From Algoriphagus lutimaris (GTDB lineage Bacteria; Bacteroidota; Bacteroidia; Cytophagales; Cyclobacteriaceae), in contig NZ_JAFIDJ010000002.1 of the NCBI RefSeq assembly GCF_017051705.1, forward strand, positions 330,384 through 394,383: a stretch of 64,000 bases of DNA. Reading direction: 5' to 3'. Each line of letters begins with the position of its first letter. The first letter of the stretch is position 1. The position numbers and the translations under genes are program-made. Below are positions 43,957 through 53,104 of the stretch, one piece after another. Below the pieces are notes generated by a model, which saw nothing but the letters and a program-made list of their open reading frames with translations, did no database searches and was not told the origin of the DNA.

Positions 43957-44694
43957 ATGATTCTAAAAGCCGACAACCTCGTCAAAATTTACAAAGGTCG
44001 CCGTGTGGTGAATGATATTTCAGTACAAGTAGAGCAAGGAGAAATTGTAGGTTTACTAGGTCCAAATGGGGCAGGTAAAACCACTTCTTTTTACATGATC
44101 GTGGGATTAGTCCAACCCAATGAAGGTAAAATATTTTTGGAAAGTGAAGATATCACAAGCCTTCCCATGTACAAAAGGGCTAAGTTAGGAATAGGGTATT
44201 TAGCCCAAGAAGCCTCTGTATTTCGAAAGCTCTCTGTGGAGGAGAATATTATGGCTGTGTTGGAGATGACCAAAATGCCCAAGCAAGAGCGGAAAGAAAA
44301 AGTAGAAAGTTTGTTGGAAGAGTTCAGCTTGACCCATGTAAGAAAAAACTTAGGGATGGTGCTTTCTGGAGGGGAAAGAAGAAGAACGGAAATTGCCCGG
44401 GCTTTGGCAGTGGATCCTAAATTTGTATTATTAGATGAGCCATTTGCAGGGGTTGACCCCATCGCAGTTGAAGAAATTCAGACCATTGTAGCAAAACTAA
44501 AGACAAAAAATATAGGAATTCTGATCACAGACCACAATGTAAATGAAACACTTTCTATCACAGATCGAGCCTATTTGATGTTTGAAGGAAGATTATTAAA
44601 AGCCGGAACCGCCGAAGAGCTTGCTGCTGATGAACAGGTCCGAAAAGTTTATTTGGGCAGTCAGTTTGAGCTAAAACGCAAAATTTTTAATTAA
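43957..44694 (+). CDS. lptB: LPS export ABC transporter ATP-binding protein LptB
   Basis: A 245-residue ABC ATPase that powers lipopolysaccharide transport with LptF/G. Walker A is [19 protein letters not shown], the Q loop is [19 protein letters not shown], the signature is [16 protein letters not shown], and Walker B is [20 protein letters not shown]-type sequence is typical of LptB. The open frame begins at a TTG inside recJ, but the ATG at 43957, one base after the recJ stop, is the likely start. Its stop overlaps the GH3 start (TAATG). Confidence 0.95.
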   Translation: MILKADNLVKIYKGRRVVNDISVQVEQGEIVGLLGPNGAGKTTSFYMIVGLVQPNEGKIFLESEDITSLPMYKRAKLGIGYLAQEASVFRKLSVEENIMAVLEMTKMPKQERKEKVESLLEEFSLTHVRKNLGMVLSGGERRRTEIARALAVDPKFVLLDEPFAGVDPIAVEEIQTIVAKLKTKNIGILITDHNVNETLSITDRAYLMFEGRLLKAGTAEELAADEQVRKVYLGSQFELKRKIFN

Positions 44695-46235
44695 TGGAGG
44701 TATTAAATTCCTTTATGACCTGGATTTTTAAAAATCGAATTGGTCAAATAGAAAACTTTAAAAAAAATCCAATACAGGTCCAGGACACTACTTTTTTTGA
44801 ATTAATAGAGGCTGGAAAAAACACTGAATTTGGAAAGGAGTTTGGTTTTGCTAAAATCAAACACTATGATGATTTTGCCAGACAAGTTCCCATCCTTGAT
44901 TATGAGGGGATCAAACCATACATCGATAAGACGATGAGAGGCACTCAAAATGTGCTCTGGAACACCACTATTGAGTGGTTTGCAAAATCCTCCGGAACCA
45001 CTTCTTCCCGAAGTAAATACATCCCTGTTACTACCGAAAGTTTAGAAGAATGCCATTATAGCGGGGGAAAAGACATGGTTTCCTTATACATCGCCAATCA
45101 TCCTGACTCCAGACTATTTGCTGGAAAGAGCTTGACCATTGGAGGAACTCTAGAGAAGAACCCGCTAAACCCTCAAGGTTCTGCCAGAGCAGGAGATATT
45201 TCTGCGGTTATCATGCAAAACCTCCCCATTTGGGCACAGTTTGTCAGAACTCCATCTTTGGAAACAGCCTTGATGAGTGAATGGGAAACAAAAATTGAGA
45301 AAATGGCTAGGGAAACCATGAACGAGGACGTTACTTGTATTGCAGGTGTTCCTACTTGGACGGTGGTTTTAATGCAGCGAATTCTTGAAATAAAAAAGGC
45401 GAAAAACATCTTGGAAGTCTGGCCCAATTTGGAAGTTTTCTTCCATGGAGCTGTAGCTTTTGGACCCTATAGAAGTCTTTTCAAAGAACTGATTCCTTCA
45501 GAAAAAATGCGATATGTAGAAACCTATAATGCTTCTGAAGGATTTTTCGGTATCCAAGATCAACCTGACTCAGATGAATTACTGTTATTGTTGGATTACG
45601 GAATTTTCTATGAATTTATCCCAATGGAAGATTGGGAAAAGGAAGATCCCAAAGTAGTCCCATTAGCGGGGGTGGAAATAGGTAAAAATTATGCCTTGGT
45701 AATTTCCACTAATGGAGGGCTTTGGAGGTACAAAATCGGAGACACAGTCAAATTCACATCCATAAAGCCCTATCGATTTAAAATCTCAGGTAGGACCAAA
45801 CACTTTATTAACGCTTTCGGAGAAGAAGTCATTGTAGAAAATGCAGAGAAAGCAATCCAATATGCAGCAGAACATACTGGAGCTACCATTTCAAATTTCA
45901 CAGCCGCCCCTGTTTATTTTGATGCCTCAGGATCAAAAGGCGCACATGAATGGCTCATTGAATTCCATAAGGAACCCTTAGACCAGGATCAATTCAATTT
46001 GCTTCTGGATCAACACTTACGAGAGGTCAATTCAGATTATGATGCCAAAAGGCACAAGGATCTTGCTTTGGTAGCTCCTATCATTCATACCGCACCTCAC
46101 GGGATCTTTGAATTGTGGCTAGGCAAAAAAGGAAAGTTGGGTGGTCAACACAAAATACCAAGGTTGTCCAATACCAGGGAATATTTAGATGAAATTTTAA
46201 AACTGAAGGAGGAAGTCAAAATTCCAAAGCAATAA
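44694..46235 (+). CDS. GH3 auxin-responsive-promoter-family acyl-adenylating protein
   Basis: A 513-residue member of the GH3 fold, related to ANL adenylating enzymes. Motif 1 is SSGTTSSRSKYIPVT (ATP binding), followed by the long Rossmann-like body, YNASEGFFGIQ as motif 2, and GLWRYKIGDTVKF as motif 3; the C-terminal cap is complete. Plant GH3 proteins join amino acids to hormones; in Bacteroidota the role is not known. It is coupled to lptB by one-base overlap, so a role in envelope lipid or acyl chemistry is a possibility (inference). Confidence 0.88.
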   Translation: MEVLNSFMTWIFKNRIGQIENFKKNPIQVQDTTFFELIEAGKNTEFGKEFGFAKIKHYDDFARQVPILDYEGIKPYIDKTMRGTQNVLWNTTIEWFAKSSGTTSSRSKYIPVTTESLEECHYSGGKDMVSLYIANHPDSRLFAGKSLTIGGTLEKNPLNPQGSARAGDISAVIMQNLPIWAQFVRTPSLETALMSEWETKIEKMARETMNEDVTCIAGVPTWTVVLMQRILEIKKAKNILEVWPNLEVFFHGAVAFGPYRSLFKELIPSEKMRYVETYNASEGFFGIQDQPDSDELLLLLDYGIFYEFIPMEDWEKEDPKVVPLAGVEIGKNYALVISTNGGLWRYKIGDTVKFTSIKPYRFKISGRTKHFINAFGEEVIVENAEKAIQYAAEHTGATISNFTAAPVYFDASGSKGAHEWLIEFHKEPLDQDQFNLLLDQHLREVNSDYDAKRHKDLALVAPIIHTAPHGIFELWLGKKGKLGGQHKIPRLSNTREYLDEILKLKEEVKIPKQ

Positions 46236-46325
46236 TCACTGAGTCCAATTCCTTCAGACAAAGATTGGATTTCTCCGACCAGTAAATTTCTGAAGAAGAA
46301 CTGGCACATCAAGGAATTCAATAAA

Positions 46326-46351
46326 AAAAGCGGTCTATTTAGACCGCTTTT
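46326..46351. terminator. Bidirectional terminator hairpin
   Basis: AAAAGCGGTCTA (46326-46337) and TAGACCGCTTTT (46340-46351) with a very short loop (two bases, or four if the last pair opens). It includes the stop codon of the kynurenine monooxygenase gene and lies downstream of the GH3 gene. Confidence 0.88.
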
Positions 46352-47691
46352 GCTGTTTCCATCTGGAAAATAATATCCTCATAATCGAGCTTATTCCAAT
46401 TTTCAGTAATTAAAGGATCAGCCATTACTTTATCCATGATTTCTTCTTGCAATTTACCCTGTGCATAAGCTTCAGAATAACTGATGTCTGAAAATGTAAC
46501 CAATGTATAGAGGGGAATCCAGTCATTTGGATATAATTCATGAAGCTTGGCTTCAATTTTCTTTCTCAACAAAAATTTCGGGTCCGCTACTGAATCTCTC
46601 ATTTCAATGAAATTTTCCATTGCCAGTTGACAAACTGCATCCGTATCTCTTTTTCTGTTTTTCTGGAATTTTTCAAAGACCAAATCCCAAGTGTTCGTCC
46701 CTAATTTATCTATCAGCCCATTCAGAATAAAGCAATCCTCAAAACCGCAATTCATTCCCTGACCATAAAATGGCACCATGGCATGAGAAGCATCGCCAAT
46801 CAACAAACTCTTTCCTTGCACCCAAGGATAACAATCCACATTTACTAAAGCAGAGGTAGGGTTTCTGAAAAACTCCTCCACTAAATCAGGCATGAGCTGA
46901 TAAGCGTCGTCAAAATAATTGCTGAACAAGCTTATCAGATCTTTTTCATCAGTGATTTTCTCAAAACAGATTTTTGTGCCTTCAAATGGCAAAAATAAAG
47001 TACAGGTAAAAGACTTATCGGGATTAGGCAAGGCGATTAACATAAACTTGCCTCTTGGCCATATATGCAATGCATTTGGATCCATGGCAAACTCACCGTC
47101 AGCGGTGGCAGGTATGGTCAACTCCTTATATCCATGTGAAATATATTCCTGCTTATAGTTGAAGCGAATTTGTTTTTGCATGCTTAGTCGAAGTGCAGAA
47201 TACGCTCCATCAGCCCCGATAATCACCGGTGCATCTAAAGTTTCTTCTCCTTCGGCGGTTTCAAAGGTAATTTTCTGAGAAGGGAAATCTACCTCTAAGC
47301 ATTTATGTTCAAATTTGAATTTAGCCCCAAGCCGTTCCGCTTCCTCTGCCAGCAATTGATTAAATTTGCCTCTTGAAATGGAATAAATTGCTTGATCTTT
47401 TTTTCCGTATGGGATAAAGGAAGTTCCACCATGTTCATCATGGATTTTTCTACCATACATTGGAATAGACAAAGGCAGCACCTGATCTTTCAATCCCACC
47501 TCTTCCAAGCTTTTCCAACCCCTATGGCTCAATGCCATATTAATGGATCGACCACCTTCGTAATAGGGAGTTTTCCGCTTGTCCGGTCTCTTATCATAAA
47601 CGGTAACATCAAGACCTTGACGCTTGAGATATATGGCCATCAAGGAGCCAATCAGACCGGCTCCAAGAATAGTTATTTCATTTTTTTTCAT
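46339..47691 (-). CDS. kmo: Kynurenine 3-monooxygenase
   Basis: A 450-residue FAD monooxygenase that hydroxylates L-kynurenine with NADPH. Motifs are the dinucleotide fold ILGAGLIGSLMAIYLKRQGL, then GRSINMALSHRGWKSL, VIIGADGAYSALR, and the FAD-ribityl motif GDASHAMVPFYGQGMNCGFE. The C-terminus is less hydrophobic than in mitochondrial forms. It is last in the operon haaO-kynU-kmo, 24 bases after kynU. Confidence 0.95.
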   Translation of the reverse strand: MKKNEITILGAGLIGSLMAIYLKRQGLDVTVYDKRPDKRKTPYYEGGRSINMALSHRGWKSLEEVGLKDQVLPLSIPMYGRKIHDEHGGTSFIPYGKKDQAIYSISRGKFNQLLAEEAERLGAKFKFEHKCLEVDFPSQKITFETAEGEETLDAPVIIGADGAYSALRLSMQKQIRFNYKQEYISHGYKELTIPATADGEFAMDPNALHIWPRGKFMLIALPNPDKSFTCTLFLPFEGTKICFEKITDEKDLISLFSNYFDDAYQLMPDLVEEFFRNPTSALVNVDCYPWVQGKSLLIGDASHAMVPFYGQGMNCGFEDCFILNGLIDKLGTNTWDLVFEKFQKNRKRDTDAVCQLAMENFIEMRDSVADPKFLLRKKIEAKLHELYPNDWIPLYTLVTFSDISYSEAYAQGKLQEEIMDKVMADPLITENWNKLDYEDIIFQMETAKAV

Positions 47692-47715
47692 TCGGATAAG
47701 TTTTATCCCAGTTTC

Positions 47716-49002
47716 TTAAGCGAATTTTTTCAAGCTTTGTTCCAAAATCTGTGCAAATCTGAAAACATCCAAAAAACTATTATACAGCGGAGTAGGTGCT
47801 AATCGGATCACATTTGGATTTCTCCAATCACCTACCACTCCATGACTATACCAAACATCGAATACAGCTTTGCCCCCACGATGAATGTGCAAAGATAATT
47901 GACAACCTCTCTCATCAGGTTTTTTCGGAGTAATAATTTCCAAAATGCCTGATTTTCCACTGATTTGCTCAATTAAGTAGGCTAAATATCCCGTTAATTT
48001 TTCACTCTTTGCCCGTAAATTGCTCATTCCAGCTTCCATGAATATATCTAGAGAAGCTTGATGCGCTGCCAAAGCCAAGATATTAGTGTTGGAAACTTGC
48101 CAACCATCGGCCCCATGCATCGGAACAAACCCTTTTTCCATAAGAAATCTCTGCCCCTCATCATGTCCCCACCATCCAGCAAACCTTGGCAAATCAGGTC
48201 TATCGGCAAATCGCTCATGAACAAACACTCCTGAAATATTTCCTGGTCCAGAATTCATATACTTATAACTGCACCAAGTAGCAAAATCTACATCCCATTC
48301 ATGTAGCTTCAGTACGGCATTTCCAGCTGCATGAGCCAGGTCATACCCCGCATACGCACCTACTGAATGCGCTGCTGCTGTGATTGCCTGTATGTCAAAT
48401 AATTGACCGGTATAGTACTGTAAACCCGCCATATTCACCATAGCCAAGGAATCTCCATGCTTTTCTATCTCTGAAATAATGTCTTCCGTCCTAAGGGTAT
48501 GCTCCCCTTCTCTCGGAATCAACTCAATGATAGTTTCATCTGGATCCAAACCATGGAATTTAACCTGCGTCTCCAACATGTACATATCTGATGGGAATGC
48601 CCCTCCATCAACGATGATTTTGAACCGTTCCGGAGTAGGTCTATAAAATGACACCATCAAAAAGTGAAGATTGGAACTGAGATTGTTCATGGCCACCACC
48701 TCATGGGTATGCGCTCCCATGATCTCCGCCAAGGCAGGTTTTGATTTTTGCCTTGCATGATACCAGGCATCTTCTCCATGAAAATGTCCATCTACTCCTA
48801 AATTTGCCCAATTTTCCAGTTCTTTCTCCAAATAGGATTTGACGGACTTTGGCTGCAAGCCTAAAGAATTCCCACAGAAATAAATCGCTTCTTCCCCATT
48901 GACTTTAGGGAATAAAAAGCGTTCTCTGAAGGATTTCAAGGGATCCTCAGCATCCATTTTTCTTGCAAACTCTTCGGTAAACTGATAATCTATTTGGGTC
49001 AT
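47716..49002 (-). CDS. kynU: Kynureninase
   Basis: A 428-residue PLP enzyme that cleaves 3-hydroxykynurenine to 3-hydroxyanthranilate and alanine. Seen are YFCGNSLGLQPKSV near the N-terminus, the PLP region AGYDLAHAAGNA, the Schiff-base lysine in TWCSYKYMNSGPG, and GWWGHDEGQRFLM. The open frame extends 11 codons upstream (ATG at 49035), but the ATG at 49002 gives the family-typical start MTQIDYQFTEEF. Middle gene of the kynurenine operon. Confidence 0.95.
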   Translation of the reverse strand: MTQIDYQFTEEFARKMDAEDPLKSFRERFLFPKVNGEEAIYFCGNSLGLQPKSVKSYLEKELENWANLGVDGHFHGEDAWYHARQKSKPALAEIMGAHTHEVVAMNNLSSNLHFLMVSFYRPTPERFKIIVDGGAFPSDMYMLETQVKFHGLDPDETIIELIPREGEHTLRTEDIISEIEKHGDSLAMVNMAGLQYYTGQLFDIQAITAAAHSVGAYAGYDLAHAAGNAVLKLHEWDVDFATWCSYKYMNSGPGNISGVFVHERFADRPDLPRFAGWWGHDEGQRFLMEKGFVPMHGADGWQVSNTNILALAAHQASLDIFMEAGMSNLRAKSEKLTGYLAYLIEQISGKSGILEIITPKKPDERGCQLSLHIHRGGKAVFDVWYSHGVVGDWRNPNVIRLAPTPLYNSFLDVFRFAQILEQSLKKFA

Positions 49003-49066
49003 ATATTTAATGGTTGAAGGTGCTGTAGCAAGCATCCGCTATTAGTTTCAATAGTTCGTTTAGCTA

Positions 49067-49579
49067 CTATTTTTGCATTACCGTTCCACAGTTCTTACAG
49101 GTTGTGTGCTCCGGATTGGACCAAAATCTCTCCATGATCGGAGGCAACTGGTTGACGATGTCTGTTACATCTGCATATTCCTCGTATAGTTTTTCGCCAC
49201 AATTTTCGCAGTGCCAGATAAACCCATCTCGTTCCCCTTCATTTCTATATCTTTCAATGACCAAACCGATGGTATTAGCTGGTCTTCTCGGAGAATGGGG
49301 GACTTTAGGAGGGAGTAGGAAAATCTCACCTTCTTTAATCGGAACATCCACTAGCTTACCATCTTCAATAATTTTCAATACAATATCCCCTTCTATCTGA
49401 TAAAAAAACTCCTCTCCCTCATTGTAGTGATAGTCTTTTCTTGAATTAGGGCCTCCTACGACCATGATGATAAAATCTTCATTATCAAGATAAACTTGCT
49501 TATTCCCAACCGGTGGTTTAAGCAGGTGTCTATTATCATCAATCCATTTTTTAAAATTGAAGGGTTTTGTAATTGCCAT
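49067..49579 (-). CDS. 3-hydroxyanthranilate 3,4-dioxygenase
   Basis: A 170-residue cupin that opens the ring of 3-hydroxyanthranilate; the product cyclises to quinolinate, the precursor of NAD. The catalytic iron ligands are in DYHYNEGEEFFYQ (His and Glu) and LPPKVPHSPRR (His). The C-terminal rubredoxin-like iron site has two CxxC pairs (HCENCGEKLY and TCKNCGTVMQ), as in bacterial NbaC/HaaO. First gene of the operon; promoter in the 119 bases shared with the divergent dipeptidase gene. Confidence 0.95.
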   Translation of the reverse strand: MAITKPFNFKKWIDDNRHLLKPPVGNKQVYLDNEDFIIMVVGGPNSRKDYHYNEGEEFFYQIEGDIVLKIIEDGKLVDVPIKEGEIFLLPPKVPHSPRRPANTIGLVIERYRNEGERDGFIWHCENCGEKLYEEYADVTDIVNQLPPIMERFWSNPEHTTCKNCGTVMQK

Positions 49580-49698
49580 TAGCTTATTGTTTCGGTTAAA
49601 AATGAAATTTGCCTTTCAAAGTAGGTAACACAAATCAGGCTTAAAAGTATTAAAAATCATCCTCTTTTTTGGTTTACTTTGTTCCAAAGCCCAAAAAC

Positions 49699-50688
49699 AT
49701 GCGTCTTCCTATTGCTGATTTACACTGTGACATGCTTTCTTACCTCGCGAAAGTCCCCGCAGCCAACCCATATTCCAAAGATGATATAGCTTGTGCTATT
49801 CCATTAATGAAATCAGGCGGGGTCCGCCTGCAGGTCATGGCAATTTATACCGATGTGAATCCTGACTCGATGAAGTTAGCTAGCAAACAAGCCGATATCT
49901 TTTTGGAACTGCTAGAAAAGAATCCACTAGATTTGAGTTTTGCAGATGAAGATTTTCTTACCAATTGGAAAAACCAGAAAAATATAGGCATCCTTGCTTC
50001 CCTAGAAAATGCAGCTGGAATCGGTCATGAAACAGCCTCACTTACAGAAATAAAATCCCAGTTTGATAGCATCTTAGAACGTACTCAAAAATTAGCTTAT
50101 ATCAGTTTGACCCATCATACTGAAAATAGATTCGGAGGAGGAAATTATACGGATGGAATTGGACTGAAAGATGATGGGAAATTTATCCTGGATTATATGG
50201 CAGGGAAACGGATTCCAATCGATTTGTCACATACTTCAGATTTATTGGCTGAGGGTATTTTAAACTATATTGATCAGGTAAAGCTTGACATTCCTATTAT
50301 AGCCAGCCATTCAAATTTTAGACAAATTTGGAATCATAGAAGAAATCTGACTGACGAATTTGCCAAAGAAGTAATCCATCGAGGCGGGATTATTGGTGTG
50401 AACTTTTTACGCGCATTTCTCGACAATGATGTCCCCGAAAGATTATTTGATCACTTACTTCACGGCTTTGATATTGGAGGGAAAAAGTCCATGTGTTTTG
50501 GTTCGGACTTCTTCTACACCAAGAATTTTGGAGATCCTTCCAGAATCCCTTTTTACTTTCCTTTAGCTGAAAACTCTAGTAAATACCCTAGCTTGTTAGA
50601 CCATTTAGAAACAGATTTAAGTGAGCAAAATTTGGTACGTTTAGCGTACGAAAACGCTATCAATTTTTACAAAAAACTCTGGAGCTAA
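49699..50688 (+). CDS. Membrane dipeptidase (renal dipeptidase, M19)
   Basis: A 329-residue metalloenzyme with the M19 motifs IADLHCDML (HxD), SLENAAGIG (bridging Glu), LTHHTENRFGGGNY, IDLSHTSDLL and IIASHSNFR (zinc-binding His). It cleaves dipeptides or related amides. No signal peptide is visible, so the enzyme is probably cytoplasmic. The open frame begins at a TTG at 49669, but TACTTTG at 49675 looks like a promoter box, and the ATG at 49699 starts the conserved part. It lies five bases before the next gene. Confidence 0.88.
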   Translation: MRLPIADLHCDMLSYLAKVPAANPYSKDDIACAIPLMKSGGVRLQVMAIYTDVNPDSMKLASKQADIFLELLEKNPLDLSFADEDFLTNWKNQKNIGILASLENAAGIGHETASLTEIKSQFDSILERTQKLAYISLTHHTENRFGGGNYTDGIGLKDDGKFILDYMAGKRIPIDLSHTSDLLAEGILNYIDQVKLDIPIIASHSNFRQIWNHRRNLTDEFAKEVIHRGGIIGVNFLRAFLDNDVPERLFDHLLHGFDIGGKKSMCFGSDFFYTKNFGDPSRIPFYFPLAENSSKYPSLLDHLETDLSEQNLVRLAYENAINFYKKLWS

Positions 50689-50693
50689 TCCCT

Positions 50694-51308
50694 ATGTCTT
50701 CCCATCATTTCGTCAAAGAACAACAAGAACCTGCCGTAATTATCATAAATGCGGATGAAATTCATTTTGACCAGGTATCCCCTTTATTGGAATGGGTTCC
50801 AACAGTATTGGTTGCGGAACAGGCTTTGGATCAAGTCCTGAGTTGGGGAATCAAGATTGATGTAATATTAGCCTCCGAATCCTTTCAAAAAAGCCATATT
50901 CAGCTGCTGGAAGAACAATACCCTGTGCGTTTTTTGAATTCAACACCTGAAAATGCCTTGGAAGAGGGCTTACAGTATTTATTAGCGAGCAAACATTACG
51001 CAGCCCATTTGATAGGAATCCCCCATCTGCAAGCTTTAGACCTGCAAGAAAAAATTAAGCTGATGGACCTTACCATACTAGATGGAGATTGGAAGTACTA
51101 TCCGGTAAAAGACGGGAACTTTAAAAAGTGGTTTGCACAGTCCACCATTCATATTCATGCAAAAGAAGGCCTACCTGTAGAAGTAATCAATGAAAATGGG
51201 CAGCTGATACTGCCCATTACCTATGCTACATTTTTGGAAGTTCCAGAAGGAATTACTGAAATAAAAGCTCCAGGAATATTTTGGATTGGAGAACAAATCT
51301 CCTCCTGA
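50694..51308 (+). CDS. Thiamine-pyrophosphokinase-like protein, probably degenerate
   Basis: A 204-residue protein with N-terminal strands and helices like the thiamine pyrophosphokinase fold: IIINADEIHF, then VAEQALDQVLSWGIKIDVILAS. In active kinases this is a Gly- and Asp-rich site ending GDxDS; here ASESFQKS stands in its place. Later parts (TPENALEEGLQYLL) also correspond. The C-terminal beta domain fits (GLPVEVINENGQLILPI). I am fairly unsure. It starts five bases after the dipeptidase gene and abuts convergent prmC. Confidence 0.5.
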   Translation: MSSHHFVKEQQEPAVIIINADEIHFDQVSPLLEWVPTVLVAEQALDQVLSWGIKIDVILASESFQKSHIQLLEEQYPVRFLNSTPENALEEGLQYLLASKHYAAHLIGIPHLQALDLQEKIKLMDLTILDGDWKYYPVKDGNFKKWFAQSTIHIHAKEGLPVEVINENGQLILPITYATFLEVPEGITEIKAPGIFWIGEQISS

Positions 51309-52148
51309 TCATCCTGGGAAAATTGCCGAAACCATTCGGTTCTTATCATTTAGATCCCGAACCAAATTTATCTCTTTATAGCCCAATCCTTCCAACAACT
51401 CCACTGTTTCTGGGCCAAAATTATTATGAATCTCATAATACAATTTACCCCCCGGCTTTAATAATATCTTCGCTTTTTCAGCAATCACTCGATAAAATAA
51501 CAAGGGATCATGATCTGGAACAAATAGGGCTAACCCAGGTTCAAAATCACGCACATTGCTATGTAAATCCACCCATTCAGCTTCAGGTACATAAGGAGGG
51601 TTACTTACCAAAATATCCAAATCAGATAGGTCTGGAATATCTTTTAAAATGTCCAAGTGCAAAAAAGTCACTTCTGCCTGAAGATGCTCTGCATTTTCCA
51701 TGGCCACATCAATAGCATCTTCTGATACATCGGCTGTATAAACTTCCGAGTCTTTCATTTCCAAAGCCAAGCTGATTGGAATACAACCGGAACCTGTACC
51801 AATGTCCAAAATTTTCATTCCTGGAGTTGGATTTTCTTTGATGATCATATGTACCAATTCCTCCGTCTCATTTCTAGGAATGAGCACAGATTCATCTACA
51901 AAAAATTCTCTCCCATAAAAAGGAGCCTTCCCGATGATGTATTGAACAGGTTCTCCAGACTTCAATCGCTCGAAGTCCTGATAGAGGGATTCTGACAAAC
52001 TATTCTCCTCAAAAGCATCCAACATATCTACTTTTCGAATTCCCAAATGATATTCTAAAAGCCAGTTTATCAAGTTGTTTGCTTCTTCTGGAGAATACTG
52101 AGTGAGCTCACTCGCCCATTGTTTTACTAGTTCGTTGTAGTTGCTCAT
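51309..52148 (-). CDS. prmC: Peptide chain release factor N5-glutamine methyltransferase
   Basis: A 279-residue SAM-dependent enzyme that methylates the GGQ glutamine of RF1 and RF2. It has a helical N-terminal domain, motif I MKILDIGTGSGCIPISLAL, and the catalytic motif ILVSNPPYVPEAEW, with RNETEELV before. Length is standard. It is convergent with, and directly abuts, the thiamine-pyrophosphokinase-like gene. Confidence 0.96.
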   Translation of the reverse strand: MSNYNELVKQWASELTQYSPEEANNLINWLLEYHLGIRKVDMLDAFEENSLSESLYQDFERLKSGEPVQYIIGKAPFYGREFFVDESVLIPRNETEELVHMIIKENPTPGMKILDIGTGSGCIPISLALEMKDSEVYTADVSEDAIDVAMENAEHLQAEVTFLHLDILKDIPDLSDLDILVSNPPYVPEAEWVDLHSNVRDFEPGLALFVPDHDPLLFYRVIAEKAKILLKPGGKLYYEIHNNFGPETVELLEGLGYKEINLVRDLNDKNRMVSAIFPG

Positions 52149-52205
52149 AGCTATAGCGAATGACCTTATTTTACTGCAAAGGTAGCAATCCCTATTCTTT
52201 CTAAG

Positions 52206-53048
52206 ATGAAAAAAAAAATCAACTCATGGTATTTGTCCTATTTTTCTCCTTGAGCAGCATGGTTCAAACTACAGAATCCAAATTTTACTTTGGTTTTGAT
52301 GCCAGCTACTGGCAACATTGCTTATACCAATATAGCCTTTTGGCTGTTCAGCGAAATATGCTGGGAAGTATCCGCCCTATGGTTGGATTTAATCTACAAA
52401 ACGATTGGTCAATCGGAGTCTTATTCAACTTTTGATCCAATCAAAATCAGGTTTCACTTTTCGAGTTACTCTATCCAATTTATGGGGACCCAGATAAAAA
52501 TAAATATTATCCAATCATTAGCGCTAGAAATGTATATCAGGAAGCTTCCATGAAAAACAATATTCGTTGTTATGGTCTATTTTTAAAGAAATCCATCAGT
52601 CTGGGAAAAAGACTTCCTTCAACCCCAGCCTGTTTAGAATGAAAGAATCTGAAAATAGGGGAATATAGTGTTGGCCCCTGAATTCGGGTTTTATTTTCCT
52701 TACCCTTCTTGCAACTACGAAAACCCATTGAATGATTAAGTTGGTACTTGCCTGAGTATCGCCTATTATCGGATGGAAATGCCATTGAAGGAAACCAATT
52801 GGCGAGCTGGGTTGGATCTTGCCTTTGCATATCAAAGAAAACCTGAGGTTAATATGGAAACTTGAGCTAATGTTCTGGAATACAGAAGACAAATCTTAAA
52901 AGATCAAAGTGAAATGAACACCACCGTAGATTTTTTGTACGATTCTTTTTACGGTGCATCCACCCAATATTTTGGAAATCATACCGATTTTGGCTCGGCT
53001 GTAGAAAGAGATGGTGTACGTTTTGGCCTGATCTTTAGCCCATTTTAA
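52206..53048 (+). pseudogene. Decayed outer-membrane beta-barrel protein
   Basis: ATG at 52206 followed by a run of ten A. Adding one A would join it to a signal peptide in the next frame (LMVFVLFFSLSSMVQ) and then FYFGFDASYW, MVGFNLQNDWSIGVLFNF and IGEYSVGP. At least four stop codons (for example 52433-52435) and a frameshift after GP (about 52680) interrupt it. The last part, in another frame, reads EFGFYFPYPSC, WRAGLDLAFAYQRKP and ends FGLIFSPF at a TAA (53046). The pieces line up in order as one barrel protein of about 280 residues. No intact copy is in the window. Confidence 0.7.
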
Positions 53049-53079
53049 AAACTCATTCCCAGAGAACAGAAAGAAAAAC

Positions 53080-53087
53080 TACCTTTG
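53080..53087 (+). promoter_or_regulatory. -7 box upstream of the RNA methyltransferase
   Basis: TACCTTTG fits TAnnTTTG, 17 bases before the ATG at 53105. It contains the GTG (53087) that would start the longer frame, so the ATG is preferred. Confidence 0.5.
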
Positions 53088-53104
53088 TGGAGAATTTCTT
53101 TCCA

